Part shown: piece after piece, positions 20,917-28,079 of the stretch
Layout: each line of letters starts with the position of its first letter
Numbering within the stretch: the first letter of the stretch is position 1
NCBI RefSeq assembly: GCF_005860795.2
Contig: NZ_CP058350.1
Span: 1,022,501 to 1,086,500, forward strand
Source of the DNA: Peteryoungia desertarenae
GTDB taxonomy: Bacteria > Pseudomonadota > Alphaproteobacteria > Rhizobiales > Rhizobiaceae
Direction: 5' to 3'
Length of the DNA stretch: 64,000 bases
The notes under the pieces: generated by a model
Told to the model about the DNA's origin: nothing
Databases searched by the model: none
Seen by the model: the letters and a program-made list of their open reading frames with translations, nothing else
Program-made: the position numbers and the translations under genes

Positions 20917-22704
20917 TCATCCTGCCGCAAGCCGCTTGGCGCCGGGAAACAGGAGGTCGATGAAACGCTCGGCCGTGGGCTGGGGTTCGTGGTTGGCGAG
21001 CCCCGGTCTTTCATTCGCTTCGATGAAGACATAGTCCGGCTGCGCCGGGTCTTTGACCATGAGATCGATGCCCACCACGGGTATGCGGATCGTCCGCGCC
21101 GCTGCGATGGCTGCCTCGACCAGATCCGGATGCACCTGTTCCGTCACGTCGTGGATCGAACCGCCGGTGTGAAGATTTGCCGCCCGCCGCACCATGATCT
21201 CGCGACCGGCTTCCAGCACATCATCAAGGCTTAGCCCCTGATCGGCAAGGCAGCGTTCCACCTCCTGATCGACGGGAATCCGGCTCTCGCCGCCCGTTGC
21301 CGCCGCGCGCCGTCGCGACTGCATCTCAATCAGGGTGGCAATTGTCGACTGGCCATCGCCCACCACATGCGGCGGTCTGCGGATGGCTGCCGCCACCAGC
21401 TTGTAGTCGATGATGACGAGCCGCAGATCCTGCCCCTCGAAGCAGGCCTCAAGCAGCACGCGGTCGCAAACCGTCCTTGCCGCGGCAATCGCCTGGTCAA
21501 GCTGGTCGGGTGTGCTGACCCCGATCGAAATCCCGCGCCCCTGTTCGCCACGCGCGGGCTTTACCACCAGCTTGTGATGGGTTTTCAGGAAATCGGCACG
21601 CGCCGCCACATCGTCATCGACGCTGATCTGGGCCGGGACCTTCACGCCGGCCTCCTCCACCATGCGCCGCGTCACGGCCTTGTCATCGCAGATCGACATG
21701 GCGACACCCGAGGTCAGATCCGTCAGGCTCTCCCGGCAATGGATCGAGCGTCCACCATGGGAGAGCCGGAAGAAGCCACCTTCTGCATCGGTGATCTCGA
21801 CATGAATGCCGCGCCGCGTCGCCTCGTCGACGAGCAGCCGTGCATAGGGATTGAGAAGCTCATAGGATTTGTGCGGCATGGCGAAGAACTTCTCGTTGAT
21901 CGCATTCTTGCGCTTCACCGCAAAGAAGGGCACGCGACGGAAGTTCAGCTTTTCGTAAAGGACGATGGCTGCTGCATTGTCATGCATGACCGAGAGGTCG
22001 ACATAGGCAAGGCCGCGGGCATGGAAATGTTCGGCGAGCTTGCGCAACAACCGCTCGCCGATCCCGGGCTGGCGCGCCTGCGGATGCACCGCGAGGCACC
22101 AGAGCGAGGCGCCTCGTTCGGGATCGTCAAACAGCCGCTGGTGATCGATCCCGGTGACGGTTCCGATGATTTCGCCTGTCGCGTCGTCCTGCGCGACGAA
22201 ATAGGTGAGTGCCCGGTTGTCGCGCTCGGAGGAGAAGAAGTCCGAGCGCACCTGAACCATGCCGCAGGCGGCATAGACCCGGTTGATCCCGTTGGCATCT
22301 TCTTCCGAGGCAAGCCGCCGGATGGTGATGCCCCGCGTTCGCCGCCCGCCCGGCCTGTAGGTCGCAAGATCCAGCCGAAACGTGTGCGACGGATCGAGGA
22401 AGATGTCCTGGGGCCCAAGCGACAGGAGGACATGCGGATCACGGACGTAAAAGGCAATGTCACGGCTCGATGGCGCCTCTTTCAGAAGCTCCGCCACCAA
22501 GGCCTCGTTGCTCTCGAAGGTCTGGGAGAAGAGGAGCCGCCCCCAGCCACAATCCAGGACGACATTGCTTGCCGGTTCGCTTGCGCCGCGCTCCCCTGAC
22601 GGGTCGGGATAAGTCTGCGTATGCAGTCGCCGCAGGCGATGGGAGACTGCATTCGCCTTGCGGACGGCTTTGCGCAACACCGGTGACTTGGCCCCCTTCG
22701 TCAT
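20917..22704 (-). CDS. ngg: N-acetylglutaminylglutamine synthetase (GNAT + ATP-grasp)
   Basis: This 595-aa cytoplasmic enzyme has an N-terminal acetyltransferase (GNAT) domain, with the acetyl-CoA loop in AVHPQARQPGIGERLLRKL (about residues 200-218). A C-terminal ATP-grasp domain follows, with KPARGEQGRGISIGV and FIEANERPGL. This fusion matches the family that makes N-acetylglutaminylglutamine, the precursor of the osmolyte NAGGN in Sinorhizobium and Pseudomonas. It follows asnO by one base (TGA-G-ATG), so the two are co-translated. The ATG at 22704 is used; the upstream extension lies inside asnO. Expression is probably raised by osmotic stress, as known for NAGGN. Confidence 0.9.
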   Translation of the reverse strand: MTKGAKSPVLRKAVRKANAVSHRLRRLHTQTYPDPSGERGASEPASNVVLDCGWGRLLFSQTFESNEALVAELLKEAPSSRDIAFYVRDPHVLLSLGPQDIFLDPSHTFRLDLATYRPGGRRTRGITIRRLASEEDANGINRVYAACGMVQVRSDFFSSERDNRALTYFVAQDDATGEIIGTVTGIDHQRLFDDPERGASLWCLAVHPQARQPGIGERLLRKLAEHFHARGLAYVDLSVMHDNAAAIVLYEKLNFRRVPFFAVKRKNAINEKFFAMPHKSYELLNPYARLLVDEATRRGIHVEITDAEGGFFRLSHGGRSIHCRESLTDLTSGVAMSICDDKAVTRRMVEEAGVKVPAQISVDDDVAARADFLKTHHKLVVKPARGEQGRGISIGVSTPDQLDQAIAAARTVCDRVLLEACFEGQDLRLVIIDYKLVAAAIRRPPHVVGDGQSTIATLIEMQSRRRAAATGGESRIPVDQEVERCLADQGLSLDDVLEAGREIMVRRAANLHTGGSIHDVTEQVHPDLVEAAIAAARTIRIPVVGIDLMVKDPAQPDYVFIEANERPGLANHEPQPTAERFIDLLFPGAKRLAAG

Positions 22705-22705
22705 C

Positions 22706-24481
22706 TCACACCTCCTGGGTCTGCAGCCACATTTCCAGGAGACCGACCTGCCAGAGTTCAGATCCCCGAAGCGGCGTGATGTGGTCGGACGGATTGGCAA
22801 AGAGCTCATCCAGATAGGCGTGGTTGAACAGACCGCGCTCGCGGGCCTTTTGTGAGGTCAGTGTGTCGCGCAGCATGTCGAGATAGGGGCCGGCAATGTA
22901 TTTGAGCTGAGGTACCGGGAAGTAGCCCTTCTTCCGGTCGATCACTTCGCTCGGGATTACCTTGCGCGCAACGTCCTTCAGGATGCCCTTGCCGCCATCC
23001 TTGAGCTTGAGTTCCGGCGGGATACGGGCGGCAAGTTCCACCAGTTCATGGTCAAGGAAAGGGACCCGCGCCTCCAGCCCCCAGGCCATGGTCATGTTGT
23101 CGACGCGTTTTACCGGATCGTCGACCAGCATGACATTGCTGTCGAGACGCAGCGCCTGGTCGACCGGCGTGTCCGCACCCGCCCGGGTCAGGTGATGCTT
23201 GAGCAGTTCAAGGCTGACATCCTCATCCGCAAGCCAGCGCGGATCAAGCTGCTTCGACAGCACCTCATGCGACCGGTCACGGAAACCTCGGGCATAATCG
23301 CCGACCACATCATTGGAACCCATCAGCGGCGGATACCAGTGATACCCGCCAAAGACTTCGTCGGCACCCTGGCCGGATTGCACCACCTTGATATGTTTCG
23401 ACACCTCCTTGGAGAGGAGGTAGAAGCCGACATTGTCATAGGAAACCATCGGCTCCGACATGGCCGAAATCGTTCCGGGCAGTGCACTCATCAACTGGTC
23501 TGACGGCACGAAGATCTTGTGATGGTCGGTCCCGAAATGCTTGGCGATCAGGTCGGAATAGACGAATTCGTCGCCCTTCTCGCCATTGGCTTCCTCGAAG
23601 CCGACGGAAAAGCTCATCAGATCCGTTTGACCCGCTTCGGCCAGCAGTCCGACGATCAGGCTGGAATCGACGCCGCCCGAAAGGAGCACGCCCACCGGCA
23701 CATCGGCGATCATCCGCCGCTTGACCGCAAGCCGAAGCGCATCAAGAAGCCGGTCCTGCCATTCCTCGAGCGAAGTGCCCTGATCGGCTTCCAGCCGCTG
23801 ATAGGCCGGATCCCAATAGCGGCGATCCCGGAAGGTGCCATCGGCCTCATAGACACGGATCGTCGCCGGCGGCAGCTTGCGAACACCTTCGTAGATGGTG
23901 CGCGGCGGCGGCACGACAGCATGAAAGCTCATGTAGTGGTGAAGGGCTGCCCGGTCGATCGTCGTGTCGATCCCGCCGGACTGCCCGAGTGCCGGAAGCG
24001 TCGAGGCAAAGCGCAGGCTGCCGTCCACGTCGGCAAGATAGAGCGGCTTGATGCCGAAGCGATCCCGCACCATGATGACCCGACCGCTGTCGCGCTCGTG
24101 AATGACAAAGGCAAACATGCCATGCAGGCGCGAGATGCTCTCCTCGCCCCAGGCATGCCAGGCCTTGACGATGACCTCGGTGTCGCCATCGGAGAAGAAG
24201 CGATAGCCCTTGTCTTCAAGTTCCTGACGCAGTTCCCGGAAGTTATAGATGCAGCCATTGAAGACGATGGAGAGGCCGAGATCCGGGTCCAGCATCGGCT
24301 GCTGCGACTTGTCGGAAAGATCGAGAATTCTCAGTCGCCGGTGTCCCAATCCGACATTCCCGCGAACGATGACACCGGAACCATCCGGCCCCCTGGGCGA
24401 TAAGACATCCGCCATTCGCGAAACAATTGACACCGACGACGGCTGCCCGTCGAACCTGACTTCACCACAAATGCCACACAT
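22706..24481 (-). CDS. asnO: N-acetylglutaminylglutamine amidotransferase (AsnB-like)
   Basis: This 591-aa enzyme of the asparagine-synthetase type has Cys2 (MCGICGEV start) as the glutaminase nucleophile. An N-terminal class II glutamine amidotransferase domain (about 1-200) includes RGPDGSG and FNGCIYNFRELR. The synthetase domain carries the ATP pyrophosphatase loop LLSGGVDSSL. With Ngg it forms N-acetylglutaminylglutamine amide, a dipeptide osmoprotectant. The start is set at 24481 because Cys must be residue 2; the nine residues upstream in frame are rejected. It is the first gene of the asnO-ngg operon and has an unusually long upstream non-coding region. Confidence 0.92.
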   Translation of the reverse strand: MCGICGEVRFDGQPSSVSIVSRMADVLSPRGPDGSGVIVRGNVGLGHRRLRILDLSDKSQQPMLDPDLGLSIVFNGCIYNFRELRQELEDKGYRFFSDGDTEVIVKAWHAWGEESISRLHGMFAFVIHERDSGRVIMVRDRFGIKPLYLADVDGSLRFASTLPALGQSGGIDTTIDRAALHHYMSFHAVVPPPRTIYEGVRKLPPATIRVYEADGTFRDRRYWDPAYQRLEADQGTSLEEWQDRLLDALRLAVKRRMIADVPVGVLLSGGVDSSLIVGLLAEAGQTDLMSFSVGFEEANGEKGDEFVYSDLIAKHFGTDHHKIFVPSDQLMSALPGTISAMSEPMVSYDNVGFYLLSKEVSKHIKVVQSGQGADEVFGGYHWYPPLMGSNDVVGDYARGFRDRSHEVLSKQLDPRWLADEDVSLELLKHHLTRAGADTPVDQALRLDSNVMLVDDPVKRVDNMTMAWGLEARVPFLDHELVELAARIPPELKLKDGGKGILKDVARKVIPSEVIDRKKGYFPVPQLKYIAGPYLDMLRDTLTSQKARERGLFNHAYLDELFANPSDHITPLRGSELWQVGLLEMWLQTQEV

Positions 24482-25437
24482 GAACTTGGCCAAAACCTCC
24501 AGTTTCAAAACAAAACGTCAGGAACGGCAGTGACCGAATTCCTGACGCAGGACCACTGTAAATGCATAGGAAGAAAATTTGTTCCCTCTTTTTTGCAAAT
24601 CTTCCAATTTTTTGGCCCTTCCAATCTCCAATTGTCAAAAAACCATGGCCAATGTCCGGTCGGGTTTGGCCCTCCGGTTGCGGCCATGTCGGCCTTTGTC
24701 TTTCGTCTCGGACAGGGCGCCAGAAGCAACCTATCTAAGTAGTTTATGTGGCTCCCTCCGGCGCCCTGTTCGGTGTCTTTGCCATCGCAGTGTCTCGCTG
24801 CAGAGGCGGCGGTGACGGGACGATCATTGGCGATCCTCCGTCGTCCGGGCTTGAGGGTCGGGTCCCGCCTGTCCTTGTGAGACAGGTCAAGAGCCTGGCC
24901 GGTTGGCCCGGGAGGTTCCCGCCGGATGTGCACCCCCGGCCGGACCCTCATTCCCGGGGATGTCCCTTTGATCCTTGTCGGATCTTCAGAGCTCCCCGCC
25001 GTCTTTTCATCCGGCATTGGCGCCGGACGCCTCCTTGTGTGCCTCCCAGGCACGCCCCTTCTGATCAGGCAGGAAGATCAGGAACCGGCATCCGGGCCGG
25101 TTGTCCCTTCTTCCTGGCGAAGGGAGGGAGACCGTTGCGACGCCGTTGCCTTGGACCTGCGACAGCCCTCCACCCCGGCACCGGCCCCGCCTCGCCGGAC
25201 TTCGCAATGTCCGGTGTATCCGAGGGCGGAACGGCACGAGTATGAGGCAGAGAAAACGGAGGGGGATGAAAATGGGGTATGGTGATTGGAAAGATTGGGG
25301 AATTTGGAATGGTCATCCCCCAAGCGAAGGCGAAACGGGCCCATTCACCCGCAGGGATTGAGGGGAATTGAGGACGGCGCGCAATTTGATCACGAAAGTG
25401 TGATGAAGGTCTTTTCTCTCCCCTGGAGGGAGAGAAT
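24482..25437. other. Long non-coding region upstream of asnO
   Basis: I see no gene I can support. The part next to asnO (24540-24640) is AT-rich (ttccctcttttttgc, ttccaattttttgg) and likely holds the asnO promoter. From about 24700 to 25250 it is GC-rich and full of short inverted repeats such as ccgggccgg, gccggacttcgcaatgtccggt and ggcattggcgccggacgcc. Weak ORFs exist on both strands, including one of 182 codons on the minus strand, but none has a recognisable domain. The composition looks more like a structured RNA or a repeat-derived stretch. Confidence 0.5.
24712..24769. repeat. 10-bp perfect inverted repeat with 38-nt loop
   Basis: ACAGGGCGCC at 24712-24721 and GGCGCCCTGT at 24760-24769 are exact inverted copies. 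The loop (agaagcaacctatctaag onwards) is AT-richer and ends with ctccctcc, or ggaggg on the minus strand, resembling an anti-Shine-Dalgarno/Shine-Dalgarno loop. It could be an RNA stem-loop in the asnO leader (minus strand) or a separate small RNA. Function is unknown. Confidence 0.5.
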
Positions 25438-25480
25438 GGAATTTCAGCATCTTAGCCTCTGGCTAAGTGATAGAAATTCC
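25438..25480. repeat. Nested palindrome of rhizobial intergenic type
   Basis: GGAATTTC at 25438-25445 pairs with GAAATTCC at 25473-25480, and inside it CTTAGCC (25451-25457) pairs with GGCTAAG (25461-25467). Immediately before it lies CTCTCCCCTGGAGGGAGAG, another palindrome, and a similar cctctccctccaggggagag recurs near 25656. The style matches the mosaic palindromic elements known from rhizobial intergenic DNA. Confidence 0.6.
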
Positions 25481-25561
25481 CAGTGAGGGGAAGATTCCTG
25501 CCCGCCTGACCGACCCCCTCACCAACAAAATCAGAAGTTTAGCCCTGATCGGGCTAAGCCT

Positions 25562-25635
25562 TCTCATCGCCTTCGCGCGGCGTCGCGCTCAGGCCTCCGT
25601 TCGCTGAAATCGATTCACAGGATCGATTTCTGGCC
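25562..25635. repeat. 74-bp direct repeat, copy 1
   Basis: Bases 25562-25635 match 25942-26015 with two substitutions (25619 and 25631), an offset of exactly 380 bp. The unit begins tctcatcgccttcgcgcgg and contains the inverted repeat GAAATCGAT/ATCGATTTC (25606-25614 and 25622-25630). It lies in non-coding DNA and is interpreted as a mobile or amplified intergenic palindromic element. Confidence 0.8.
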
Positions 25636-25941
25636 TCTGGCCAACGCTCCGAAGCCTCTCCCTCCAGGGGAGAGGGAAGGTACCCGAAGGGCAGATGCGG
25701 GGCAAAGGCCGAAGGCGCGACGACCCATCTCCCCCTTGGCGGGGGAGAAAGCGAAATCGAGGAATTGGCCCGCTCAGGGCCAAACCTCAGATTTCGCAAG
25801 AGGGGGGCTCGGTGAGGTGATTGCCAGCATAACCGTGCCCCTCTCCTGGAAAATCTGAAGTTTAGGCGGCTTGCGCGGACCTCAAGCCTTCGATTTTCCG
25901 TCCTCCCCCGCTTGGGGGGAGGTGGGTCGTGCCAGCATGCC

Positions 25942-26015
25942 TCTCATCGCCTTCGCGCGGCGTCGCGCTCAGGCCTCCGTTCGCTGAAATCGATTCACCG
26001 GATCGATTTCCGGCC
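25942..26015. repeat. 74-bp direct repeat, copy 2
   Basis: This is the second copy of the unit at 25562-25635. It ends 43 bp before the 3' end of ccdB (minus strand). The material between the two copies also holds palindromes (ctcccccttggcgggggag near 25730 and cctcccccgcttggggggagg near 25902). Confidence 0.8.
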
Positions 26016-26057
26016 TTGCTCCAAGTGATGATCAGCTACGGCGTCCGCCAACGGTTG

Positions 26058-26357
26058 TCAAAAACCCTGGAACAGGAAATCGGTCGCAGCGGTGATCTCA
26101 TCGGCGCGCGCTGAAAGATCGATAACTGTGGGGCCGATGTCTGGCACAGGCACGGTTGCAATGAACTGTGTCATCATCGCAAAGACCATGCCATCGATCT
26201 CGAAACGCGGATTGAGGCGCGGCACAAGCTTGGTTACGTCTTGAACCGGAGCCAGCGGTGCCATGACCCGCGTCGACAGGCCATCGAACAAGTCGTTCTG
26301 CAGGTCAACCGCCAGCCCGTTGTCAGGGGCGATACGATAGACACGGAATTGAGCCAT
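26058..26357 (-). CDS. ccdB: CcdB family toxin
   Basis: This 99-aa protein matches the CcdB/MazF-fold gyrase poison family: an N-terminal FRVYRIAP strand, the DLQNDLFDGLSTRVMAPL core (about residues 18-35), FEIDGMVFAMMTQFIATVP and a C-terminal helix ending DFLFQGF. CcdB of plasmid F ends in W-G-I, needed for gyrase poisoning; here the C-terminus is Q-G-F, so potency is uncertain. It directly follows ccdA (TGATG overlap), as expected for a type II toxin-antitoxin operon. Confidence 0.88.
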   Translation of the reverse strand: MAQFRVYRIAPDNGLAVDLQNDLFDGLSTRVMAPLAPVQDVTKLVPRLNPRFEIDGMVFAMMTQFIATVPVPDIGPTVIDLSARADEITAATDFLFQGF

Positions 26358-26593
26358 CAGAACTTCCGGTACTGGGCAAGCGGTAGACCGTGTTTGGCGA
26401 CATAATCATTGGACGCCTTGATCGCTTCGGCATTCTCGGTCTTCCACAGACGCTCCTTCTCGGCCTTTACCGCCCGCGCTATGCCGTCGGCCGCTGCCCG
26501 AGACAGGTCAAGTTTCAGATCACGCGCTTCCTGCAGAAGACGTTCCTCGACCGTGATGCTGTCATTGCCCTGTTTGCGTGATGTCGGTGTCAT
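26357..26593 (-). CDS. ccdA: CcdA family antitoxin
   Basis: This 78-aa protein has an N-terminal ribbon-helix-helix DNA-binding part (about residues 10-45, with LLQEARDLKLDLSRAAADGI). The C-terminal toxin-binding tail reads NDYVAKHGLPLAQYRKF, very close to the CcdA tail consensus (NEWVEENGLPLAEYR). It should bind and neutralise CcdB and repress its own promoter. It is the first gene of the pair. Confidence 0.9.
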   Translation of the reverse strand: MTPTSRKQGNDSITVEERLLQEARDLKLDLSRAAADGIARAVKAEKERLWKTENAEAIKASNDYVAKHGLPLAQYRKF

Positions 26594-26886
26594 AGCCCTG
26601 CGTTCGCCTCATTTTGACGATCGGATTATGCGGCAGATATTACTGAATGAGAAGAGAGTTCATCTACCGTCTCCGGCGCGGCCATAAAGGCTCCTCGCCC
26701 ACCTCACCAACCGCCTCACCGGAAAAACCTGCGACTTGAGCCCTTATCGGGCCGAGATCGCGATTTTTCATAATCGGGCTGCACCGGCGCGGGAAAAAGT
26801 GCCTCCGGAGCTGTGCCTGCCCCCATACGATTGAACTCGCATCTCCTCTCCCCTATGACAGCGCGGCGAAGTGATGAGGGTGAGGC
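26594..26886. other. Intergenic region with repeat fragments
   Basis: This region lies between ccdA and the asparaginase gene. It must contain the ccdAB promoter (minus strand). From 26690 to 26770 it resembles parts of the 25.5 kb mosaic: cctcaccaaccgcctcacc and gcccttatcgggc correspond to ccccctcaccaac and gccctgatcgggc near 25515-25555. No gene is seen. Confidence 0.5.
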
Positions 26887-27738
26887 ATGGGCATGAAGCT
26901 GTTGTTGATCCATACCGGCGGGACGATCGGCATGGCGGAGACGGGCGCAGGTTTGGCGCCGAAGGCGGGTCTGGTCGAACAGGCGCTGGGGGAGCGTCTG
27001 CCGACCGATGTCGCGCTTTTCAGCCATGTCTTCGATCCGCTGCTCGATAGTGCCGATGTCGGGCCCGGTCATTGGAACCGCATGCTGGAGGTGATCCGCA
27101 GCCATGAAGGCCTGCCGGTCATCATCACCCATGGCACCGACACCATGTCCTTTACGGGGGCAGCCCTTTCCCAGGCGCTGGCGGGCGAGGGACGTTGCGT
27201 CGTGCTTTGTGGATCGATGAAGCCGCTCGGTCATGGGGCGGATGCGGAGGGCAATCTTCAGCTGGCGATTGATGCTGCCTTGTCGAATGAGCCCGGCGTG
27301 GCGCTGGCCTTTGCCGGGAAAATGATGCCCGCTGCCGGTCTCATCAAGCGTGACAGCGAGGCTGAGGATGCGTTCCGTTCCGTGCCGCAGGATCACTTGG
27401 AACCGTCGGCGCGACCTGTGTTCGACGACAGGCGGTTTGCCATCCTGACACTGTCTCCGGGTATTTCCGCCGAGTTTCTGAGGCTTGCCCTATCGTGCCT
27501 CGACGGCGCCGTTCTGCGGGTCTTCGGCTCGGGCACGGCCATGTCCGATCCGGTGGTTCTAAAGGCTCTAGAAGAGGCTGTCCGCGCCGGCAAGCGGGTG
27601 AGGGCCGTCAGCCAGTGCGAGAGGGGTGGCCTTGAACCGGGAACCTATGCCGCCGGTGCCGGGCTTTGGGCAACCGGCATCGAAAATGGCGGTCGCCAGA
27701 CCCCTGAAGCAGCCCTGATCTCGATCTGGCTTGCCTGA
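26887..27738 (+). CDS. L-asparaginase family protein
   Basis: This 283-aa protein of the bacterial asparaginase/glutaminase family carries the first catalytic threonine in HTGGTIGM (about residues 9-16) and the second catalytic motif ITHGTDTM (about 80-87). It is shorter than E. coli AnsA/AnsB (about 340 aa) and has no signal peptide, so it is probably cytoplasmic. It hydrolyses asparagine or a related amide to aspartate and ammonia. It stands alone on the plus strand; GAGGGTGAGG precedes the ATG at 26887, and an ATG at 26893 is possible. Confidence 0.85.
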   Translation: MGMKLLLIHTGGTIGMAETGAGLAPKAGLVEQALGERLPTDVALFSHVFDPLLDSADVGPGHWNRMLEVIRSHEGLPVIITHGTDTMSFTGAALSQALAGEGRCVVLCGSMKPLGHGADAEGNLQLAIDAALSNEPGVALAFAGKMMPAAGLIKRDSEAEDAFRSVPQDHLEPSARPVFDDRRFAILTLSPGISAEFLRLALSCLDGAVLRVFGSGTAMSDPVVLKALEEAVRAGKRVRAVSQCERGGLEPGTYAAGAGLWATGIENGGRQTPEAALISIWLA

Positions 27739-27740
27739 TT

Positions 27741-28079
27741 TCAGCAGAGTTTCAGCCAGAAAACGCCGTGAAAGGTGATCACCATGACGGCGGCAAGTGT
27801 GATCCGGACAAGCGTGCCCGGACGAAGACCAAGCGGCAAGCTGGTTTGCGGGGAGCGGGGAGGACTGTCTGGCGGCGGCAGGCGCCGGACGAACAGCGTC
27901 GCGACGACTGAAAGCATCAGAAGCGCGATCAGCGCGATCCTCAGAAACGAAGTGCCGAAGAGTGGCATCACCTGCCAGCCGAGATGACAGCCGGTTGCCT
28001 GCAGCCCGTAGATGGCGAGGAAGGCGGCGGACCAGAGCACGAAGCCGATGGTGGTCAAAAGGATCGGGATATGCCTCAT
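27741..28079 (-). CDS. Small membrane protein of cox cluster
   Basis: This 112-aa protein has three predicted helices (about residues 5-27, 43-63 and 90-110). I do not recognise a named family. Its start overlaps the stop of the fused oxidase gene by four bases (ATGA), so it is translated with it and is likely a small subunit or assembly partner, perhaps equivalent to the last gene of rhizobial coxMNOP operons. It is convergent with the asparaginase gene (two bases between). Confidence 0.6.
   Translation of the reverse strand: MRHIPILLTTIGFVLWSAAFLAIYGLQATGCHLGWQVMPLFGTSFLRIALIALLMLSVVATLFVRRLPPPDSPPRSPQTSLPLGLRPGTLVRITLAAVMVITFHGVFWLKLC

Noticed and set aside
24505..25053. 182-codon minus-strand ORF upstream of asnO
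   Set aside because: No recognisable domain, a composition rich in Arg, Pro and Gly typical of GC-rich non-coding DNA, and its end overlaps the asnO start in another frame. It cannot be excluded fully, but is not supported.
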